From Xiphydria camelus (Eukaryota > Arthropoda > Insecta > Hymenoptera > Xiphydriidae), in NCBI GenBank assembly GCA_963678675.1, contig OY783196.1, positions 932,501 through 996,500 of the forward strand: a stretch of 64,000 nucleotides of DNA, in the 5' to 3' direction. The notes beneath the pieces are model-generated. The model worked only from the letters and a program-made list of their open reading frames with translations. It was not told the origin of the DNA and searched no databases. Positions 1 to 12,200 of this stretch are shown in pieces (positions within the stretch are counted from its first letter, which is position 1; every line of letters begins with the position of its first letter). The position numbers and the translations under genes are program-made.

Positions 1-923
1 CGCTCTCCACAGAAACTAGTTTCGTTGAAAAAAGCATCCGTACGTAAGACGTATACAGAAGAAGTCGATCGGTTGATAAATATTGTTATGTGTTCAAGCC
101 GCCGCTATCTCTATTTTTATGCGCTCACCTCTTTCGACACGACTCGATACTATGTGTCGTATCCAACTGATAAGAGTAGATGCCTTCGGAATTTTTTCAT
201 TTTCCTTCCCTCCAACCGCGGGACGGCCCGATGTAATCTGTTCTTATCGTCGAGCCGTCCGTACACCGTTGAGACGTTTCTATTTTTATTTCGTTAGATA
301 ACATCTCCATATATAATAATAAAAGGTGCAAACGAGGGGACACGAATAGAGTACAACTTTGACGACTGTCGTGGAATTAGCGATACGAGAATTATCGTAC
401 TTTTGTGACGACAGGATATCGAGAGATAAAACGGGCCGATTTTTCTGTCGGGTCGTGTGGCGCGTGGCGATTTACTTCCCAGACAAACTTGTATGATCGT
501 CACGACGTTCATGCAAAGTGCAATAATTGATCGTTCTAAAATGTACGTTTGTTTTCCCGAGTGAATTTGACAAATTAACTATTCCAAAATAAATTGTTAC
601 ATTTACACTATAACATGATTGAAATTGATCGCTGTATTTATCGCAGTAGCATATGTCTACGAAAAATTACGCTTATGTCGAATACATGCTCAACATTTTA
701 TTCGTATTATTTTGAAATCATTTGCCGCCACATTTGTCTATCCGGTTAACGAATCCTCGAAGCCTCCCTCGAGGTCAATGACACGGTTCTCACGAGGACT
801 CTTGTCCCGAGGTAGTTCCAGTTTTTCGCGATGTAAGGACGGGGTCGAAGACTGCGGAGCCGATTCCGGTTCTGCCGGTTCTCTCTGCTTATCCGTTTAC
901 CCGTATACAAAAGAGATATGCGC

Positions 924-925
<2 letters not shown>

Positions 926-994
<69 letters not shown>
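926..994. repeat. (TG)n microsatellite
   Basis: About 34 uninterrupted TG units. Long open frames reading Val-Cys or Thr-His through it are artefacts of the repeat. Confidence 0.97.
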
Positions 995-995
<1 letters not shown>

Positions 996-3299
996 TATGC
1001 TCACTCGCGATAGAGCGCTCTCCAGTGGAGCAGCTGCAGGCGGTGCGCGTCTTTCGATTATGCAAGTGGTCTAATTGTAAGTTAAAGAGAGGGGTGAAAT
1101 TTTTTTCCACGTACGTAGGTACATACTTCGATGTTTCCATCCTCTCTAACGACTAAATAATAGCTGGCTTATCCTCATCCACGTAGAAGTGACTGTATCC
1201 TCTCGATACGAAGAGTTAATAATCTCTCGTCTCCGTCGTATGTATTGTATAATACGTATAATTAGCGGCATGCGTCGAATCCGCGTGGCACGAAGCTGTG
1301 GACGAGATAATCCCCCGCTATCGGGCCGATCGACGAGTGCAGAGATAATTGCGGAGAACGAGCGCGCTGTCTTCGATTGTTCCCCGACGACGATTTCTTC
1401 GGATCGACACGTTTTTCACATCATCTACCCTCGAAACGATATTCGCAATACGGATAAACGCGTGGAAGCATCGCGAACCGGACGCGCGTTAATTAATTCC
1501 ACGCGACACTGTCATGATTGTCCGAGTCGCAGTTGCATCACTAATGTGTTTTTCAGTCGCGAAAGAGTGCTCCTGCGCTTTGCCTTATTTTTCCCCCGTT
1601 CGCTTTCGCGGAACGCTCGCTGATCGCGATATTTATTCATTTCTTTTCGACTTGATATTTCTGCCTCCGGAATTTTTGACCGTTACTACTTCGCGTTACA
1701 CGTTTAATAGTTTCTCGGAGCCTGACGCGACTTAGTGAACAATTCGTCAATTTCCAGAAAAGCGTCGTTTGCACCATGATTTCGATTCCGAGGATAATTC
1801 CCGGTAGGATACGTGATCCACCGACGGGGATGACTTCAAACCGAAGCGTATCGGTTGATCGATTCGCCGAATTATTCCGAGCTCTGCGTTAGCAAGAATT
1901 TCCAACCTTAATTATCAGTATCAATTATTATTATTATACGACACATCGTCATATACGCTGCAGTCTCCCCTTTGTACTCCTCCGCTACGAGATGCTCCAG
2001 AGAGCGCGTGCATGATCTCACGTACAGGACGACGCGGGGGCGATGCGTCATTAAACTCGCGTGTGCATCGTGAAAGATTCGTTCGACCGCGACGGGAATA
2101 CGAACGCTTCGTCGGCTTCACAAGGAGCTTCGATAATAAGAAGCAGCAACAGCATCAGAAAAGCACGACTACATACTGTGCTCCTCTCTATCGATCGTCG
2201 AATTTCGTAAATTCGCCCCGCGCTGTGTCCTCTCTACTCGTAAACAAGTGTTCAACGTATGTATAGATCCGTCCGCGGATTCTACTTTGTGGACTTCAGC
2301 CGCAATCCAATATTTATATAACGCCTTCGACTTTGCGCGCTCGTTTCGCGAGAATGTCAGGTAAACTGAGTTACGATAATTGATTGCTCTAACGTCCACG
2401 TTTATCTTGCCGCATGAATTGAGAAAAATAATTGTTCTTTAAAAAATTGTCAAGTCTACATTGTGTTCGAATTAATCGCCGTACTTATTGTAGCAATATA
2501 TTTACGAGAAGTGTACGATATATTGAATAGATGTTTAGCTGTTTATTTGTATTAACTTGGAATCATTTAACGACATATACATGCTTGCTCAGTGACGACT
2601 CATTGAGCGCACAAACTTGATGCATCTGATGAGCCAACACTACCTAGACTTTCTGTACAATTTACGTACATTTGTCCATCTGGGATAAGCCTATGTCATC
2701 GCTCCGCGGAGCCCGCTAATTAGCCTTCCCGTGAAAAGGAAAGACACGTCTAACACACACGCTACATGCAAAATTGGGTCGCCAGGCGGAGCGCGGCGTC
2801 TCTGCGCACTCGTAGTACAGGTGGCAAGCGCAAGCGGTCACCAACGGCAAAGCCGAACGAGCGAGTTCAGTAACCTGCCCACTCGGCAGAGGGAGGAACG
2901 GGGAGAGCTTCGCCGTGTGCCATATCGCACGCGGCAGAGTAAACCGTGGCGGCTGCTGAGAATAATTCGAAACCTTTCTCCATGACATTTCGTCCCGAAA
3001 CGCCGACCGGGGAAACGAACGATCGATAAGCGCCGGCTTATCGATGAGAGTCCGCCCGCATATTTAATTGCGTTGTTTTCGGCGCGCGGATTCCGTCTGT
3101 CCGCGCGCGAATAACAAGCGACTTCGGCAAAGGCGTACCAAATGAATAGTCCCCCTTCCAAAGTCCGACGGAAGGATAGGAGGGTGTTTCACAATCCCTC
3201 GGTACAGCGACGATACAGATGCCGATATTTTTTCCTCGGCTCGCTAAGCACGTGTAAACATAGCCGCGCCGCGCTGAAAATTCGCGGAACCGCCGCTAA

Positions 3300-3437
3300 A
3301 TGTCCTTTTGGACTCTGATCGGTCGCGCAAAAAAAAACTATTTCGGGAGCCGCGCCGCCGAGAGGCTCGAACGTGCGTCAAAATTGCACGTTGGCAGCGG
3401 CGAGATGACGCTTCGCTGAGATGTCCTTTTGGACTCT
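3300..3437 (+). repeat. Short direct repeat pair, 121 bases apart
   Basis: The 17-mer ATGTCCTTTTGGACTCT occurs at 3300-3316 and again at 3421-3437 in CpG-rich sequence. Its core AGTCC/GGACT is partly palindromic. No function can be assigned. Confidence 0.7.
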
Positions 3438-5413
3438 AATTGCGGCGAGTAGAGAGGGGCGCTATTTTGAGACGCGCGCGCGCTCCCGGCTGTACCGTTT
3501 ACGTAAAATGGTCCCTTGGCACACCTTGCAACGCCTTCCTGTCGGACTTTGGTCGCGGCACGAGGAAAATGATTTCGACAACCGGATATTCTCGCGTTGG
3601 TGTAATCGCGGCACGCGCACCGATTTCCCGAGTGTGGATGCCCCGCGCTTCGCGAGACGAGAGGCGCGTCTCTCCGGTTGGAATGCTTTCTTCGTTGACT
3701 CTTTGCAGCGCGCGCTGCGTACGCGAAGCCTCGTCGAGTCGGGTCAGGGATACAGAGTGCGCTGCAAAGGAAGCCTGTCGCTCGATGAGCCGCGCGTCCC
3801 CGTGAATTGTTTACGTTTTATTTGGCTCGCTTGGACATCGCCGTTGAATGCAAATAAAAGGGACTCCAAAGCGATCCCGGTAAATGGTACTTTGTTGAGT
3901 GGAGCCGATATGTCTGCGCGAATCAGTCGACGATCTCGATCGTTTCGGACGAAGCTACGTGGAAGTTATAAAACGAGTGTCTTTATTCCACGCCAAATTC
4001 AACGTAACGATCGCCGCGGTGAAATATCGTCTCCATCTCGACGCGTAGTATCGGTCAAACAAGCGAATTACGGGGCTAGTTTAGCGCTTCTTTTCCCTCT
4101 CGATTTTTCACGCTTCCGGATCGCTTCCATTTTCCGCTCGACTTTCGCGAAATCCCACGTGAAACCACTCGTCCCCCTATCTGCGGTCGGGAGATAACGC
4201 CCAACCCCGTTCTCGCGACAATTCCTCAAATCCGCGCGCTCGAACGCCCTCGCCGATCCGGTGCGCTCCGGTGCACCCGCGACATCGTCCTTCGTCGAAC
4301 GAAGGAGTTGCTCGCGTGCGCGTGGAACTCTCGAAAGGGGTGGGTTGTTTTATTTTCCATAAGTCAGTCTCCTTCCGGATACCGCCGCCGAAGAGTTTTC
4401 TACGCAGGAGACGATGGAAAAGGACCGTCGATTTCGCTCTGTGGCGCCGTACTGCCGCTCTCTTCAATCGTCGGACGATATCAAACGATCGTTGCACGGT
4501 ACCGAGATCTCGGAGGGATCTCTCCGGCAAACACGACTGAGCCCCGCGTGTTTGTCGATCGTAAAACGCTCTTAACTGTATGTTATTTTTATTTTGCCGG
4601 CGCCCGTGTTTTGTACACTCGTCATCTCGACGTTGATAAACATTTTTGCCGTGCCACCACCGCGTCCGGGACATAAGCCCGCGGTCGGAGCAATTAGACG
4701 ATGAGTAGTCTATTACCTAATGCGCTACTCGTATGTGCACTTAACCGCATCGGTCCGCGGATGACGTAACGACGACCCATACCAGCTGTGGCAACCAATC
4801 CGTTCGTCCGCGGTGCAGCCTCTCTGCTACGCGTAACTACGTATGCACCTGATACTTTTTTTTCTCCGCTTCGCTGAATCGAAGCGCACTTGCGTCCCAC
4901 GAGTGAATTTATCGTCGATACGTGTATTCGTAGGTGGTGCGAATTGCACGGAGCGACCAATCGGCAATTCCATGAATCGTAATTCGCAATTCCGCGCGTA
5001 TAATTTCACGAACACCTCACATCTCGCTCTCCTCGTCGAATTCGTATAGTATTGTAGTGTAAGACGCGGCGCTTGGTTATTGCGCGGTTTTTTTTGCGAT
5101 CGATTATTATCGCGCAAATACGTACGTCGCGCGGCAGCTTTCGCAAGCGGCGACGTCGCGGTTCTTATCCCGCTGTAGAAGATCCAATTACCACGTTATA
5201 TCGTGCGAGTTGCGTCGCGCGATCTCTTCGTAATCGTATGCTGTATACCTGCAGATTTCATAGTTTGCATGTACATTATTAGAAAGTATGAAAACTTTAA
5301 AATCCGAGAGAGCACTGCTAAAGATAACGGATCAGAGTTCAGAGTAGAAGTATAGGTATACATCGGTGATTATTACTGATCGTCTCGACTAGATCGTTCG
5401 TCTCTTATATGTA

Positions 5414-6828
5414 GGCTCCTATAGTGCTCACTCGACTCGGTTCTACTCTCAGTCTGTATTCAACCCCTGACCCGTAAGGATCAGTAAGAATAACATTATA
5501 CTCTTCTACCTTGAAATTTAATTTCAAATCCTTTGCAGTAATTCCTCTGCACTAATAATTTTAATTATTTCTTATATAGTACGTAGGTACTGTGAGATTT
5601 TGTATACTCACGGATGGCTCCTACAGGCTATATAACAATATCTTTCCCGGCTCTGCTTTCTCGTAAGGATCGTTAAGAATAAGTTATAGACTTCCATCTT
5701 GAACTCTAGTAGCACGTCGCGTTTAGCAGTACTCTCTCTGTATTAAAATGTCAAATACTTTTTCAAAAGAACCTACAGAATTTGAAGCGCGCAGACGCTC
5801 AGCATTCTTGCGCAGGCTATAGGTATATAAGGACGATCCACCTAGACCATTCCCTCATATTCCGTCCGACTGTCGATCAGTAAGGATCGGTAAGAATCGC
5901 ACAATGCCATCCATTTTTAATATACTGGCCACCAAGGATGCTCCTCAGGAAATTTGCTTTCTTCTTATAGGCCTTGTATGCCACTGCGGAATCGACTCGA
6001 TGATTTTCAGATAATTTCAACTTCCTTCCCAAAGTCCAAGTTCCTATTCCTATGTGTCTAATGTATTATAATTCCTCCCACGATTCCCACCTCCCGTACC
6101 CACGTAAGTTCTTCTCCCCATCCTTATAAAATTAAGTTCTCTACCCCGTAGTATTAGTATCCAGTCCTCCTATTTCCTAAGTCTTCTCCATTCCTATATA
6201 AGACTTCATCCCCATATATTCCCTAATTAGTCCTAAGTTTTCGTTCCAATATCCTAAGTATCAAAACTCCAAATTCAGGAGGAGCATCCTTGGTGGCCAG
6301 TATATTAAAAATGGATGACATTGTGCGATTCTTACCGATCCTTACTGATCGACAGTCGGACGGAATATGAGGGAATGGACTAGGTGGATCGTCTTTATAA
6401 ACCTATAGCCTGCGCAAGAATGCTGCGCGTCTGCGTGCTTCAAATTCTGTAGGTTCTTTTGAAAATGTATTTCACATTTTAATACAGAGAGAGTACTGCT
6501 AAACGCGACGTGCTACTAGAGTTCAAGATAGAAGTCTATAACTTATTCTTAACGATCCTTACGAAACGAGAGTCGAAGCTGTACTGAAAGCAGAGCCGGG
6601 AAAGGTATTGTTATATAGCCTGTAGGAGCCATCCGTGAGTATACAAAATCTCACAGTACGTACTATATAAAAAATAATTCAAATTATTAGTGCAGAGGAA
6701 TTACTGCAAAGGATTTGAAATTAGATTTCAAGGTAGAAGAGTATAATGTTATTCTTACTGATCCTTACGGGTCAGGAGTCGAATACAGACTGAGAGTAGA
6801 GCCGAGTCGAGTGAACACTATAGGAGCC
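5414..6828. mobile_element. Fold-back (long terminal inverted repeat) element, non-autonomous
   Basis: Two arms of about 540-555 bases (5414-5955 and 6272-6828) are near-perfect reverse complements around a loop of about 315 bases. The ends read GGCTCCTATAGTG and CACTATAGGAGCC. The direct repeat TATGTA lies immediately outside both ends (5408-5413 and 6829-6834), a 6-bp target-site duplication that argues for transposition rather than local rearrangement. No coding capacity is visible. One arm lacks about 22 bases present in the other near 6565. The pyrimidine-rich loop also has no ORF. If transcribed it would fold into a very long hairpin and could feed the siRNA pathway, but that is inference. 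The superfamily is not identified. Confidence 0.88.
5474..5899 (+). repeat. Degenerate sub-repeats of about 200 bases inside the fold-back arm
   Basis: Each arm carries three related units marked by GTAAGGATCAGTAAGAAT-like cores at 5474, 5663 and 5880, spaced 189 and 217 bases. Each core is followed by a TTATA-CTTC-C-TTGAA block, and the first two by a GCAGTA block. Inverted copies lie in the right arm. More diverged relatives appear just outside the element at about 5305-5400 and 6880-7010. Confidence 0.7.
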
Positions 6829-7265
6829 TATGTATAGCCAATAGGGATATGCCATTCGTCTATCTTACATTGTGCTCTTTTCGGGAGAGAATTACAATTT
6901 TGAAAGCAGAGAAAATGATCAAATATGATAGGTTGGAGTGGAAGTCGGCCAAACTTATGTAGGTAATTGTTAATGATCATCACGGGTCGAGAGTCTGGTC
7001 TAAATTGGAGGCAGGGATAATCGGGCATCTCTTGTATGTACATGTATACTTGTATTATATCGAGACATTTAGGTACGTGTGACACGACACGCATGAAACG
7101 TGTTAGGTGGGGGAATTTGACAATACGTATACATATCTAACGGGACGATGTATCATCTGTCGCTTGTTTTTTATTTATAGTCGAATACTATATCACGTAC
7201 ATCATTGACGTCAGACGTCTCATTCCGATCTCGCGTAATGAGCGTTCGCATTTTCTCTTTCTCAG

Positions 7266-9180
7266 GACTGAGTGCCTGTGAGCGGAAGTCATTCATATTC
7301 TTACGGAAAGAGCTTCCCGTAAGATTGGCGAACATTATGAAGGAAATCCATTTGCTTCCGGAACACTTGTTAAGAATGCCAAGCGTAGGTATAGTCGATA
7401 ATTTGTATGTCACTTCGTTCGAGGAGATCATACACTTCGAAAAAGCCGATATCAGCGAGAACACGCTGGACAAGTGAGTCGATTCGAACAACTTTATACG
7501 ACTTTCGTGTTCCTCGTACGTTTCCTTGATTCGTTGATCGATATCTTATTGTATCGTCGTCTTAATGGTCTCACAGATTTTGCGAAGCCCTCGTAAAAAT
7601 ACGAAATCGACACGCGGATGTGGTACAGACAATGGCTCAAGGTGTCTTGGAGCTCAAAGAGTCTCACGACGTGGATATCCAAACGGAAAACAGTATTCAA
7701 TATTTCCTGGATCGGTTTCTGATGTCACGAATTTCCATTCGAATGCTCATCAATCAGCACAGTACGTTTTTAAATGATACGCCTACAACGTGGTTCACGA
7801 ATTGGGAGGACCACCGAAAACAATATTACGTTGATCCGGAATTCCGTACCTACTCTCCTAACATATCGATGCATTATTTTCAGCGCTACTCTTCGGTGGG
7901 CAATTAAATGGACACAGTAGACACGTGGGATGTATCGATCCACTGTGCGATGTAATCGGCGTAGTCAAAGATGCTTACGAAAATGCACGATTCTTATGCG
8001 ATCAATATTATCTGGCTAGTCCGGAACTGATAGTGAAACAAAATAATGGTAATTTTCAAAGCGTCAAGCTCCCGCGAGATTGACACTTATTTCGGTAACA
8101 ATTACGAAGTAACAATAGTAAGTAGCAAAATAAAACCATTTCCTTCTAATGCGAGTATGATTAGTAGTACGCCAGATAAGTTGTGCAATTCGTCGGTATA
8201 ATTTTGTCAAAGTATAGACTACGGATGCATCGATCGATATTCGTTTCTTCTCTAATATTTTCTCTATTTTAGCATCGCTGATATTATTGTTACTTGGTCT
8301 TTATCGCAGTTCTATTACAGACACCATTTACAGATGCACATTTAAAACGTTATTTGCCTTTCAGGCTTGGAACGTGAAAATGGAATCAGAATCGTATACG
8401 TGCCCAGTCATTTATATCACATGCTTTTCGAGCTCTTCAAGAACAGTATGCGAGCTGTTATGGAGCATCACGGTACGGATACGGACAATTATCCGCCAAT
8501 CGAAGTGACGGTTGTCCGCGGAAAGGAAGACATCTCCGTGAAGGTCGGTAGAGTCGCGAATCTTCGACCATCGGCGCCGTGTAAAATTGTCTTATCGTCG
8601 GGATACCAACAATGACGCGTTACTCTGCTTCAAGATGTCCGATCGAGGTGGCGGAATTCCTCGCTCGCAAACGGACCACCTCTTCAAGTACATGTACAGT
8701 ACGGCTCCTCAACCCAGTCCGTCGGAATCTCACACCGTACCACTCGCCGGATATGGTTACGGTCTTCCGCTGTCCCGATTGTACGCGAGATACTTTCACG
8801 GGGATCTTGTTTTGTTGAGTTGCGAGGGCTACGGGACGGAAGCTGTTATCTATATGAAAGTAAGTACCTGTATCTAAAATGCTTCTCATAATGACGCGCA
8901 ACATTTTGTCACTGAGACCTTTTAGCCGCGTCAGCTACTGGTCTACATAAATCTTCAAGGTACTAAAATTGCAACTCATTCTTTGTTTCAGGCATTGTCC
9001 GACGAGGCTAACGAGCTATTGCCCATATTCAACAAGACTTCGTCGCGATTCTACAAGACCACCATTTCCACCGCCGATTGGAGCAGCCAGTGTACGGGCG
9101 GTATGGCGACGAGGCAACTCTGCATGAGCCATCCCCATGGACACAGACTTCCACATGGGATGCAAGTTAGTCAATGCTAG
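7266..9180 (+). CDS. Pdk: Pyruvate dehydrogenase (acetyl-transferring) kinase, mitochondrial; N-terminal exon missing
   Basis: This mitochondrial matrix kinase phosphorylates and inactivates the pyruvate dehydrogenase E1-alpha subunit, limiting carbohydrate oxidation. Exons are 7266-7473, 7577-7761, 7884-8048, 8365-8543, 8635-8859 and 8992-9180, and all junction phases agree. The all-helical regulatory domain is recognised by [17 protein letters not shown] and [16 protein letters not shown]. The GHKL ATPase domain shows the N-box [14 protein letters not shown], the G1 box [10 protein letters not shown] and the G2 box [19 protein letters not shown]. The C-terminal DW motif (TADWSSQ) is present. 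The first exon shown starts mid-codon, so roughly 35-40 N-terminal residues, including the targeting peptide, come from an upstream exon I did not find. The donor at 8544 (GTCGGT) is weak but keeps the conserved frame. The last exon could also splice at a GTTAGT near 9165. Identity is secure. Confidence 0.95.
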
Positions 9181-9228
9181 CAAAACTTTCTTGATAATGA
9201 CCCGGGTGAAAAAGTCGAAGAGTAATTA

Positions 9229-9234
9229 AATAAA
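9229..9234 (+). terminator. Candidate polyadenylation signal for Pdk
   Basis: AATAAA lies 49 bases after the Pdk stop codon. Other AT-rich signals exist downstream, so the 3' UTR may be longer. Confidence 0.5.
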
Positions 9235-12200
9235 GATTCGATCGGACAGCGGTTAGAGTCCAAAACGCTTAAAAAAGAAATTAATGCTCGCGTCGTTGCA
9301 TTGGTTTAAACCCCCATGAATTCAAGTCGAAAATAAACTACCATTGATCCGTTGTGTATTTTATCACGATTGTCTTATAATCGGTAGTCGACGCGAAAAC
9401 TCCAATCGACCGTATCTAGTAGACTCTGTTTTGTCTAATAAAAAATACGACACGCTCATTTTGCATGTTTGAGATGAGCAATCCCAAGAAAACGTACCGC
9501 TTCGTATTCGTGTAAAGTGGTTAGCTTCAATGGTGGGAGCACCTATTGATTGTTTCGGTCAAAGCTAAACGATTGTTCCTTGTCGCATCGAAAAATCGTA
9601 CATATCAAATTGGTATCTAAAATTTTGATCGTCTATGCTTGTACAATCGATGATATCATCAATTAAATGGTCTTTTCAATAAATATATCGCAAACAACTC
9701 CCGACAACCTTACACAAATGAACGGACTATTCGCAGGTGGAACGCTTCAGAAACGATTAACAAGAAGCAGAATTCCCGTGAATACATTAATTATAGAAAA
9801 TTTAATAATTACGGATCTTCCTCGAATATCCTGTGTTGTGGTCAAGTGCATAATACTGCTTTTTTCTCCAAGAAAATAGCGTTTTAAAGTTGTCGTTTAG
9901 TCAGAAATCAAAGCTACCAAGTGATAAAATAAAAAATTTCTGTTCGAGTTTTCGATATACGCGTAATTTTTCTGAGAGATAAATTAATCTTCATTTGTAT
10001 CTGCTTTCATAGTTTGTTTTTACACTGCCCGATGAACTTTTTAGAACTATAATAATTGCAAATTGTGATAAAATCTGCGATTTATGTTAGCTGATAGTCA
10101 GCTACATGTGTACTTGTTATTTGTATAGTGCAAGACAACAATTACGCATAGTAACTTCATGACTGTGTATATATGAGATATGTAAAAGAATGAAATGAAG
10201 ATTTGTCGATCACAGACGCCACTTGTGCTGTCCCGGAAAGTGCTTTTACGTGACCACGAATAACGTTTGAAAATATTATACTTTAATATTTGTTCTATAT
10301 TAAGTATTTTTCATTTTGTAATTAGTATTTATAAATGAGAAAGGCTTGACGGGACTTTAAAAAACTCTTGATTCAAATTAAAGTCGAAAATAAATTAAAA
10401 TGCACTGTGGGCGGTTCATTTTAGAATGGCATACATCCGAATTGTTAATAGAAAAAAAAAAGGAGTCTTTACGGTTTGTCCGCCTTCTCAACAATAGTAG
10501 AACATAATATTTTTGGAAGGCGGAAGATATAGATAGTCGTGAACAGCGCAACGTGTAGAGAATACAAATGTAAGAAATTTGTCGCACATCATTGTGTAGC
10601 AGAATAACAAAATATTGAACATAACTCTATGCATGCAGCAATCACGTTACAACCACAGTTTAACAGTGTAAATTTGATATTGCAACGTTTTCCTTATTTT
10701 TTAGATACTTATTTGTAATTTTCTGCAATTATTATTGTACCCAGTGTAAGCAAATAATCTGTTCCGAATCAGACCAATCTATTAAAGGGTTTATTTCGAC
10801 TTTAGTTGAAATATATTTAAGAGAGTACACTGTATTTTGTAAATTATAGTTATAATTTTTCTCCTTTGATATTAATTTTATAGATGATCGCATGATGAGA
10901 TATTGTATACATATACAGGGTCTCGCTCAATTGACCAATATAGGATCGACAGGATATAAATTGACCGACCCCTACATTTCCCCTGTCCCACTCGATTATT
11001 ATCAGCTGCACTCAGAGGGGCAGTGTAGTCAATACTTGTCACGTTGATACTTCATTGGTCGGTAGGATAAGTATTGACGAAATACGCCACACCGACTATT
11101 ATTATCCTGAACGAAAGATCTTGTATATTACGTGCTGTGTACATATATTAATGATAATATTACGAAAACATTGTGTAACATATGTAACTTAGTGTAAAAA
11201 GAAATGAAGAACTGCTCGTACTCGTAATCAACGCTGATTACGAGTTGGACTGTGTAAAATTGTCTAATGGAATAAAGATGTTGTCAGTAACCGTTGAATC
11301 ACCTATTTTCCAACAATCGAAGTTACCTTATAAGGTGAATGAAATAAATTAAATTTGGGGAGCACGGGGTTTGTATTTTAATAAAAACACACCAAGTATC
11401 TAATGCATTAATGTACTTTATTACTTCCTGCCATGCGTACCACACGCTTTTCAATCCACAAAAGCTTTCGCGTGCGTTTTCAAGCTTTTCCTCCTCTTTC
11501 TGAGTCCATAAAAAGTACATGATAGCGATAACAAGTATTACACTTTATAAAATAACACTATATACTATGTACAAGCCTGGCCTCGATCAATGTATTCGGT
11601 AAAATAACTGTGAGTAGAAATATCGATAAAAATTATTATAATCGCGAATAAAAAATAAATAAAACTAAAATAAAATTAAATAAGCTTATTGCATTCGGAT
11701 TTTGGATAAACTGACAATGTCAATGAGAAAAGTAGAATCTACTTATACGTATAGCTGGAATTTGAAAGTTTAGAATACGGCGAGAGTTACGCGTCAATTT
11801 GATAGAGGGTAAGTCGAAGAAATATATTTTGAATTTAAGATTGTCATTCATATCGATTGCTCTGATTAAAAAACTAATTTCAATATCGACAACTTTCTTC
11901 GAATTATTGTTTTAAAAACGGAATACTCGATCTTCGCGCGCGCGCGCGTTATTCGTATCTCGATTGGAAAAATGATTTGATAAAACCACACGCGAAACGT
12001 CAATGTTATAGCTTTTCAAAATGTGACCAGTAAGAGAGAAGCGAGAAAAGGTGGTAAGTTTGCAGGAATCATTACCTTGTCCGCTGGGAGATCCTAAACT
12101 TATAAAAAAAGAAGATGTATTTATTGCATATCGCGCGATCTTTGTAGAATCGTTACTCCTGATCACTGACGAATTATATTTAAAAACTTGTCTTGACTCT

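Larger units (their letters stand above)
1..5413. other. Noncoding stretch upstream of or within the first intron of Pdk
   Basis: I see no exon I can support here. Open frames such as the 258-codon one at 3421-4197 are rich in Arg and Ser, lie in CpG-dense DNA, match no family I know and lack splice-like borders. The N-terminal Pdk exon should lie in this direction, but I could not find its expected sequence, so it may be outside the window. Contents seen are a TG microsatellite at 926-994 and a 17-base direct repeat at 3300-3316 and 3421-3437. Confidence 0.6.

Noticed and set aside
619..1140. Frames with (Val-Cys)n or (Thr-His)n repeats
   Set aside because: Translations of the TG microsatellite.
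3421..4197. 258-codon open frame upstream of Pdk
   Set aside because: Composition-driven; no motif, no splice context, and it starts within a repeated 17-mer.
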